6,165 nucleotides of DNA from Gammaproteobacteria bacterium (lineage in GTDB: Bacteria > Pseudomonadota > Gammaproteobacteria > Thiohalospirales > Thiohalospiraceae), in NCBI GenBank assembly GCA_014762485.1, contig JABURU010000343.1:1-6165 (forward strand), given 5' to 3'. The notes beneath the pieces are model-generated. The model had not been told where the DNA came from. It saw nothing but the letters and a program-made list of their open reading frames with translations, and ran no database searches. This document shows, piece by piece, positions 1 to 4,149 of this stretch (the stretch's first letter is position 1; each line of letters starts with the position of its first letter). The translations under genes and the position numbers were made by a program.

Positions 1-441
1 GCGCGGCTGACCCTGCATATGCATCAGGCAAACCGGTACGTTGCTTGCCACCGCCATCTCCAGGGCACCCGGCTCTTGCAGGGCACGCACATCGTTAATC
101 AACCCGGCTCCAGCGGCCACTGCCGCCTGCATGACTTCAGGCTTGCTGGTATCGACACTGATAATGGCATCGACCTCACCACGTATAGCCTCAACCACCG
201 GGACTACGCGGTTAATTTCATCCTCAACCGAGACCGCTGCGGCCCCCGGGCGGGTGGACTCACCACCGATATCAATGATATCGGCACCCGACTCCACCAT
301 CATTTGGGCATGTTTTACGGCTTGATCATGAGCCAAAAATTTACCCCCGTCCGAAAAGGAGTCGGGGGTAACATTTAACACCCCCATAATGCGGGGGTGC
401 GACAGCTCCAGTATCTTACCGGCGCAGTTTAGTCTTCTCAT
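1..441 (-). CDS. folP: Dihydropteroate synthase, N-terminal 147 residues (cut by left edge)
   Basis: Condenses 6-hydroxymethyl-7,8-dihydropterin pyrophosphate with p-aminobenzoate to give dihydropteroate in cytosolic folate synthesis; it is the target of sulfonamides. The visible part follows the E. coli protein closely: GVLNVTPDSFSDGG at residues 20-33 (the Asn is the metal ligand), GGESTRPG at 59-66, ISVDTSKPEV at 94-103, LINDVR at 114-119 and VCLMHMQG at 137-144. By alignment from memory, Phe29 and Pro65 correspond to E. coli Phe28 and Pro64, so the two classical sulfonamide-resistance sites look wild type. The start is an ATG at 441-439, two bases after the ftsH stop. I see no Shine-Dalgarno sequence before it, so translation is probably coupled to ftsH. 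About the C-terminal half (E. coli length is about 282 residues) lies outside the window. Codons 15-36 contain an attenuator-like fold, listed separately. Confidence 0.97.
   Translation of the reverse strand, partial: MRRLNCAGKILELSHPRIMGVLNVTPDSFSDGGKFLAHDQAVKHAQMMVESGADIIDIGGESTRPGAAAVSVEDEINRVVPVVEAIRGEVDAIISVDTSKPEVMQAAVAAGAGLINDVRALQEPGALEMAVASNVPVCLMHMQGQPR
335..371 (-). terminator. Intrinsic-terminator-like hairpin inside folP
   Basis: On the transcribed (minus) strand a perfect 9-bp stem, TTACCCCCG (371-363) with CGGGGGTAA (349-341), encloses a 13-base loop in which TCC can pair with GGA to extend the stem past a 2-base bulge. ATTTTT follows immediately (340-335). That is the layout of a Rho-independent terminator, but it lies about 70 bases inside an essential reading frame. 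Translating ribosomes would normally melt it, so any activity would be conditional. It could also be a by-product of the conserved peptide encoded here. The structure is seen; termination is inferred. Confidence 0.35.
379..399 (-). repeat. Inverted repeat in folP codons 15-21
   Basis: CACCCCC and GGGGGTG form a perfect 7-bp stem with a 7-base loop on the transcribed strand, starting 42 bases after the folP ATG. The 3' arm can alternatively pair with the 5' arm of the terminator-like hairpin just downstream (GGGGGT with ACCCCC, plus a G-U pair), so the two stems are mutually exclusive with a third. It encodes the conserved His-Pro-x-x-Met-Gly-Val stretch, so part of the symmetry is forced by protein sequence. 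Confidence 0.45.
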
Positions 442-443
442 TG

Positions 444-2360
444 TCAGTGCTGGTTAGCTGGATCGCCTATGGTGCCTTCACTGCCGCTGTCTTTACCAGA
501 CTCTTTGCCACCACTATTTGGTGTACTGTCGTCATCCCAGCCTTTGGGATCACGAGGTGCCTTTCCAGACATGATGTCATCAATTTGATCCGAGTCGATG
601 GTCTCATATTTCATCAACGCATCGGACATACTATGCAGCTTGTCCATATGCTCTTCAAGAATCGACTTGGCGCGGTCATAGTTGCGGTCGATAAAGGTAC
701 GAATCTCTTCATCGATAATATGCGAGGTCTCGTCGGAGACATTCTTCTGTTTGGTCATCTGACGGCCAAGGAAGACTTCACCATCTTCTTCGGTATAAGT
801 CAGCGGTCCCAGCTTGTCGGACAGACCCCATTTGGTCACCATATTGCGGGCAATATCAGTGGCGCGCTCAATATCATTGGACGCCCCGGTAGTCACCTTT
901 TCCGCGCCAAATACCAGCTCTTCCGCCAGGCGGCCGCCAAACAGGCTGGAAATCTGGCTTTCCAGTCTTTGCTTACTGTAGCTATAGCGATCCTCTTCCG
1001 GTAGGAATAATGTCACACCCAGCGCACGACCACGCGGAATAATCGTCACCTTATGAACCGGATCGTGATCCGGTACCAGGCGGCCAACAATGGCATGGCC
1101 CGCTTCGTGGTAGGCGGTCAACTTCTTCTCGTCCTCGGACATCACCATCGACTTGCGCTCAGCGCCCATCATGATCTTATCCTTGGCCTTTTCAAAGTCA
1201 TCCATCTCCACCAGGCGCTTATTGGCACGGGCGGCAAACAGCGCCGCTTCATTGACCAGGTTGGCCAGATCGGCCCCGGAAAAGCCTGGGGTTCCACGGG
1301 CAATGATCGAAGCATTTACATCATCAGAAATCGGTACCTTACGCATGTGCACGTTGAGAATGTGCTCACGACCACGTAGATCTGGCAGCGGTACCACCAC
1401 CTGACGGTCGAAGCGACCGGGTCTTAGCAGGGCGGGATCCAGGACATCGGGACGGTTGGTGGCGGCAATGACGATGACGCCCTCGTTGCCCTCAAAACCA
1501 TCCATTTCTACCAGCAACTGGTTCAGGGTCTGTTCACGCTCATCGTGACCACCACCCAGACCGGCACCACGGTGACGACCGACGGCATCTATTTCATCGA
1601 TAAAGATAATGCAGGGAGAGTGTTTCTTCGCCTGTTCAAACATGTCTCGCACACGCGAGGCGCCAACACCGACAAACATCTCCACAAAATCGGAACCTGA
1701 GATGGTGAAAAACGGTACCTTGGCCTCACCGGCAATCGCCTTGGCCAACAGGGTTTTACCCGTACCAGGAGAACCTACCATCAATACACCACGTGGAATC
1801 TTGCCGCCCAGCTTCTGGAACTTGCCGGGATCACGCAGGAACTCCACCAGCTCAGAAACCTCTTCCTTGGCTTCATCACAACCGGCCACATCCTGAAAGG
1901 TCACCTTGACCTGGTCTTCGCCCAACATACGCGCCTTGGATTTACCAAATGACATCGCCCCACGGCCACCGCCGCCGCCCTGCATCTGGCGCATGAAGAA
2001 GATCCACACGGCTATCAAGAGCAGCATTGGGAACCAGGAGATCAAAATCTGTACAAGGATGGATTGTTGCTCAGGAGGGCGTGCCTCAATCTTGACACCA
2101 TTATTCAACAGGTCATCAACCAGTCGAAGATCGCCCGGGTTGTAGGTGATAAAGGCACTGCCATCATTACGCAGACCTTTAATCGTACGCTCTTCAATCA
2201 CGACCGATTTAACCCGATCATTCTTTACATCGGTAATGAATTGCGAGTATTCAACCTGGCTGGAACCACGACGACGTGAGTCATCAAAGCTATTGAAAAC
2301 CGAGATCAACACAAAGGCGATCACCAACCAGAGAATGATATTCTTAACGATGTCGTTCAA
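444..2360 (-). CDS. ftsH: ATP-dependent zinc metalloprotease FtsH
   Basis: Hexameric inner-membrane AAA+ protease that extracts and degrades membrane and soluble substrates; in E. coli these include LpxC, sigma-32 and unassembled SecY. Its 638 residues compare with 644 in E. coli. A first transmembrane helix (about 7-25) and a second (about 102-123) flank the periplasmic domain. The AAA module has Walker A GSPGTGKT at 196-203, pore motif FVG at 229-231, Walker B IIFIDEID at 251-258, and the second region of homology with arginine fingers Arg313 and Arg316. The protease domain has HEAGH at 418-422 and Asp496 as the likely third zinc ligand. The last 30 or so residues form a Gly/Ser/Asp/Lys-rich tail. 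The start is TTG at 2360-2358: GAGGA lies 7 bases upstream, an in-frame TAG lies at 2366-2364, and no Met occurs before the second membrane helix. Walker A carries Ser197 where E. coli has Pro. It follows rlmE, with folP two bases downstream. Confidence 0.98.
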   Translation of the reverse strand: MNDIVKNIILWLVIAFVLISVFNSFDDSRRRGSSQVEYSQFITDVKNDRVKSVVIEERTIKGLRNDGSAFITYNPGDLRLVDDLLNNGVKIEARPPEQQSILVQILISWFPMLLLIAVWIFFMRQMQGGGGGRGAMSFGKSKARMLGEDQVKVTFQDVAGCDEAKEEVSELVEFLRDPGKFQKLGGKIPRGVLMVGSPGTGKTLLAKAIAGEAKVPFFTISGSDFVEMFVGVGASRVRDMFEQAKKHSPCIIFIDEIDAVGRHRGAGLGGGHDEREQTLNQLLVEMDGFEGNEGVIVIAATNRPDVLDPALLRPGRFDRQVVVPLPDLRGREHILNVHMRKVPISDDVNASIIARGTPGFSGADLANLVNEAALFAARANKRLVEMDDFEKAKDKIMMGAERKSMVMSEDEKKLTAYHEAGHAIVGRLVPDHDPVHKVTIIPRGRALGVTLFLPEEDRYSYSKQRLESQISSLFGGRLAEELVFGAEKVTTGASNDIERATDIARNMVTKWGLSDKLGPLTYTEEDGEVFLGRQMTKQKNVSDETSHIIDEEIRTFIDRNYDRAKSILEEHMDKLHSMSDALMKYETIDSDQIDDIMSGKAPRDPKGWDDDSTPNSGGKESGKDSGSEGTIGDPANQH

Positions 2361-2367
2361 CGTCTAT

Positions 2368-2372
2368 TCCTC
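2368..2372 (-). promoter_or_regulatory. Shine-Dalgarno of ftsH (fixes the TTG start)
   Basis: GAGGA on the minus strand lies 7 bases before the TTG at 2360. It is the best ribosome binding site near the 5' end of ftsH, and it sits upstream of the in-frame TAG at 2366-2364. Initiation further upstream is therefore excluded, and TTG is the only sensible start that preserves the first membrane helix. Confidence 0.85.
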
Positions 2373-2428
2373 GACTGCTGTTGTGCACCAACTTGATACA
2401 CAAACTACTTGAATTCTTTCCAATAACT

Positions 2429-3052
2429 TTACACTACTATATGCCCACGTGCGAGCACGTAGACCTCTTTGGAACGCGGCCTGGAGGCTTTAGGCTTACG
2501 AATTACGACCTTTTTGTAATGTTTGCGCAAGCCCTTGACCAGCTCATCAAAACCCTCACCCTGGAACACCTTCATCACCAGGTCACCATCTTTTTTCAGT
2601 ACCTGCTCGGCCAAATCCACCGCCAGCTCCACCAGGTACATCGCCCCAGGTATATCGACTGCCTTATTACCACTCATATTGGGGGCCATATCCGACATTA
2701 CAAGGTCTACCGGCGATTCTCCCAGGGTTTTTAATAGCTGTTCCAGCACATCATCTTCACGGAAATCCCCGGTAATGATATCGACACCGGCAATGTTATC
2801 CATTGGCAAGATGTCCAGCGCCACCACATGACCATGATCACCTACAAGCTGTGCGGCTACCTGTGTCCAACCACCGGGGGCGGCCCCCAGATCCACCACC
2901 GTCATTCCGGGGCGGAGCAGTCGGTCCTTGTCATTTAGCTCTAACAGTTTATATACAGCACGGGAACGGTAACCTTCCTGCTGGGCCTTTTTGACATAAA
3001 TATCGTCAAAGTGTTCCCGCATCCAGCCATCGCTGCTTTTAGTTCTGCCCAT
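2429..3052 (-). CDS. rlmE: 23S rRNA (uridine-2552 2'-O)-methyltransferase RlmE (FtsJ/RrmJ)
   Basis: SAM-dependent methyltransferase that modifies the 2'-OH of U2552 in the A-loop of 23S rRNA late in 50S assembly. Its 207 residues compare with 209 in E. coli. The SAM-binding loop DLGAAPGGW lies at 54-62, with acidic Asp80 at the end of strand 2. MSDMAPNMSG at 119-128 and VMKVFQGEGFDE at 159-170 are family signatures. The catalytic K-D-K-E tetrad is intact as Lys35, Asp121, Lys161 and Glu196, each three below the E. coli numbers (38, 124, 164, 199, from memory). The ATG at 3052 is preceded by TAAGG with 6-base spacing and overlaps the end of the upstream small gene by 14 bases, which suggests coupling. 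ftsH follows after 68 bases, the usual rlmE-ftsH arrangement. In E. coli this unit is heat-shock induced, but I found no sigma-32-type promoter here. Confidence 0.97.
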   Translation of the reverse strand: MGRTKSSDGWMREHFDDIYVKKAQQEGYRSRAVYKLLELNDKDRLLRPGMTVVDLGAAPGGWTQVAAQLVGDHGHVVALDILPMDNIAGVDIITGDFREDDVLEQLLKTLGESPVDLVMSDMAPNMSGNKAVDIPGAMYLVELAVDLAEQVLKKDGDLVMKVFQGEGFDELVKGLRKHYKKVVIRKPKASRPRSKEVYVLARGHIVV

Positions 3053-3314
3053 CTTGTGCCTTATGTTTCTCGATTTGAGTTACAAACCTTTTGATTCGTA
3101 GTACCAGCCAGGTAGCCGATATCGCCCCATAGGCAAATAGATAACCCAGTTGCCTGTCCTCCCCGGACACCAGCTTGTCGATGACCAGCCAGTAAGGAAT
3201 CAATGCGACCAGGATCAAGCCTAGCTCATACCGAATCTGGCTCAAAGGATTAGCCAGGGTCGTTACAATATCGGCTTTCCGCGTTACACTATGCGTTGTT
3301 TCTCGCTTACTCAT
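3039..3314 (-). CDS. Small two-helix inner-membrane protein, function unknown
   Basis: I do not recognise a family. The predicted protein has 91 residues: a charged N-terminus (residues 1-30, with Lys/Arg at 3, 4, 12, 13 and 28), a hydrophobic helix at about 31-49, a short acidic turn GEDRQ at 51-55, a second hydrophobic helix at about 56-73, and a basic tail with RIKRF at 73-77. By the positive-inside rule it should be a hairpin with both ends in the cytoplasm. I chose the ATG at 3314-3312, which has a weak TTGGA 8 bases upstream. A GTG at 3338 would add eight residues but has no ribosome binding site and would overlap the yhbY start. The stop overlaps the rlmE start by 14 bases, so it is probably the first gene of the rlmE-ftsH-folP unit. 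A role linked to FtsH or the membrane is only a guess from context. That it is real is supported by the tight packing and coherent topology. Confidence 0.75.
   Translation of the reverse strand: MSKRETTHSVTRKADIVTTLANPLSQIRYELGLILVALIPYWLVIDKLVSGEDRQLGYLFAYGAISATWLVLRIKRFVTQIEKHKAQDGQN
3262..3290 (+). promoter_or_regulatory. Candidate sigma-70 promoter for yhbY
   Basis: GTTACA (3262-3267; 4 of 6 match TTGACA) and TACACT (3285-3290; 4 of 6 match TATAAT) are separated by exactly 17 bases. Transcription would start near 3297, giving a leader of about 35 bases to the yhbY ATG at 3332. It lies inside the opposing small membrane gene, as it must given the 17-bp gap between start codons. Plausible by spacing, but individually weak hexamers. 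Confidence 0.4.
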
Positions 3315-3317
3315 CTC

Positions 3318-3326
3318 TGGAATCCA
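3318..3326. promoter_or_regulatory. Palindrome TGGAATCCA shared by two divergent start regions
   Basis: This 9-bp odd-centred palindrome presents GGA on both strands. On the plus strand GGAA ends 9 bases before the yhbY ATG (3332); on the minus strand GGA ends 8 bases before the small membrane gene ATG (3314). It is the only Shine-Dalgarno-like sequence near either start, so it may serve both genes. The match is short and weak. Confidence 0.35.
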
Positions 3327-3331
3327 ACTAC

Positions 3332-3634
3332 ATGTCACTTAACGATAATCAAATCCGTTTTTTACGCAAACAAGCCCACTCTCTCAAGCCAGTTGTGCTC
3401 ACCGGTCAGCACGGTATCACTGAGGGTGTATTAAATGAGATTGATCTGGCCCTGGAGCATCATGAGTTAATTAAGGTTCGAATCAGTGCCTCGGATCGCG
3501 AGGAACGGAAGGAAATGATTAACGAAATTTGCGAAAAGACATCTGCAGAGCTTATACAATCTATCGGCCATATTGCCGCCCTGTTTCGCCAGAAAAAAGA
3601 TCGTTCCAAAACCCGCTTTACGCTGCCCAAATAA
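3332..3634 (+). CDS. yhbY: CRM-domain RNA-binding protein YhbY (50S assembly factor)
   Basis: Small KH-like (CRM-domain) protein that in E. coli associates with pre-50S ribosomal subunits. Its 100 residues compare with 97 in E. coli. Conserved features are HSLKPVVLTG at 16-25, the GxxG-type loop GQHG at 25-28, ITEGVLNEIDLALEHHELIKVR at 29-50, and a basic C-terminus (QKKDRSKTRFTLPK, 87-100). The ATG at 3332 gives the family's usual N-terminus; a TTG at 3296 would add twelve residues with no family counterpart and would run across the divergent gene's start. It is the only rightward gene in the window. It is divergent from the rlmE unit and convergent with greA, as I recall from E. coli. Another 50S maturation gene (rlmE) nearby fits a ribosome-assembly neighbourhood. 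Confidence 0.95.
   Translation: MSLNDNQIRFLRKQAHSLKPVVLTGQHGITEGVLNEIDLALEHHELIKVRISASDREERKEMINEICEKTSAELIQSIGHIAALFRQKKDRSKTRFTLPK
3345..3373 (-). promoter_or_regulatory. Candidate sigma-70 promoter for the small-gene-rlmE-ftsH-folP unit
   Basis: On the minus strand TTGTTT (3373-3368; 3 of 6) and GATTAT (3350-3345; 4 of 6) are separated by 17 bases, with an A-rich stretch in the spacer. Transcription would start near 3338, about 24 bases before the ATG at 3314. It lies within the first codons of yhbY. It is the best match I find by eye upstream of this unit, but it is unproven. Confidence 0.35.
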
Positions 3635-3638
3635 GAGT

Positions 3639-3658
3639 AACGGGGCCTAAGCCCCGTT
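3639..3658. terminator. Bidirectional hairpin terminator between yhbY and greA
   Basis: AACGGGGC, loop CTAA, GCCCCGTT: a perfect 8-bp GC-rich stem with a 4-base loop. It lies 4 bases past the yhbY stop and 8 bases past the greA stop (3667) on the other strand, filling the 32-bp gap between converging genes. The symmetry suits both directions. T-tracts are short on both sides (GTTTATG on plus, GTTACTCTTATTT on minus), so efficiency may be modest. Confidence 0.8.
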
Positions 3659-3666
3659 TATGAATC

Positions 3667-4149
3667 TTAAGCCAGATATTTAACCTCAACTATCTCAAAG
3701 CTTTTTAAGCCACCAGGCGTCTGTACTTCAGCAATATCGCCTTCTTCCTTACCGATTAAGGCTCGGGCAACCGGCGAGTTGATCGAGATCAGCCCCTGCT
3801 TTATGTCGGCCTCATCATCACCGACGATCTGGTAGCTCACATCGTCACCGGTATCCTCGTCCGTCAGATCCACAGTGGCACCAAATACTACCTTACCATT
3901 GGCATTAATGGCCGTAACATCAACAATCTGGGCATTCCCCAGCTTGCCTTCGATCTCCTGAATTCGGCCTTCGATAAAGCCTTGCTGCTCCCGGGCGGCA
4001 TGATATTCGGCATTTTCTTTCAAATCGCCATGGGCACGAGCCTCGGCAATATCTTCAATCACCTTGGGGCGCTCTACCGTTTTCAGGTGCTCCAGCTCTT
4101 CTTCCAGCTTTTTTGCACCACGCACAGTTAGTGGAAATTTATCACTCAT
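3667..4149 (-). CDS. greA: Transcription elongation factor GreA
   Basis: Binds the secondary channel of RNA polymerase and stimulates cleavage of backtracked nascent RNA, restarting arrested complexes. Its 160 residues compare with 158 in E. coli. The N-terminal antiparallel coiled coil covers about 1-78 and carries the tip motif ARAHGDLKENAEYHAAREQQG at 37-57, with Asp42 and Glu45 matching the catalytic-tip acids Asp41 and Glu44 of E. coli. The C-terminal FKBP-like domain (about 80-160) includes VGDDEAD at 109-115, ISINSPVARALIGKEEGD at 121-138 and TPGG at 144-147. The ATG at 4149 overlaps the carB stop (ATGA). Its Shine-Dalgarno AAGGAG (4163-4158, 8-base spacing) lies within the last carB codons. 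It is probably co-transcribed with carB and ends at the shared hairpin terminator. Nothing anomalous. Confidence 0.98.
   Translation of the reverse strand: MSDKFPLTVRGAKKLEEELEHLKTVERPKVIEDIAEARAHGDLKENAEYHAAREQQGFIEGRIQEIEGKLGNAQIVDVTAINANGKVVFGATVDLTDEDTGDDVSYQIVGDDEADIKQGLISINSPVARALIGKEEGDIAEVQTPGGLKSFEIVEVKYLA

Noticed and set aside
441..1004. A 187-codon plus-strand open frame opposite the 3' end of ftsH
   Set aside because: It lies entirely antisense to the conserved FtsH protease domain and tail, starts at a weak codon, and its translation has no family-like features. It is a shadow of ftsH codon usage.
1057..1074. Perfect inverted repeat ACCGGATC-GT-GATCCGGT within ftsH
   Set aside because: It encodes the peptide PDHDPV, whose symmetry (Pro-Asp-His-Asp-Pro) itself produces the palindrome; a regulatory role is not needed to explain it.
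2361..2428. Possible separate ftsH promoter in the rlmE-ftsH gap (TTGGAA ... TATCAA on the minus strand)
   Set aside because: Spacing is 19 bases and the -10 element is poor, with no extended -10. The gap holds the ftsH ribosome binding site and otherwise nothing I can support.
3315..3338. GTG start at 3338 for the small membrane gene (99 residues)
   Set aside because: No ribosome binding site precedes it, and it would overlap the yhbY start codon. The ATG at 3314 is better supported.
3315..3634. Sigma-32 heat-shock promoter upstream of the rlmE unit, expected by analogy with E. coli
   Set aside because: One CTTGAG-like -35 occurs on the minus strand near 3382-3387, but no CCCCAT-like -10 lies at the required distance. 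No support for heat-shock control from this sequence.
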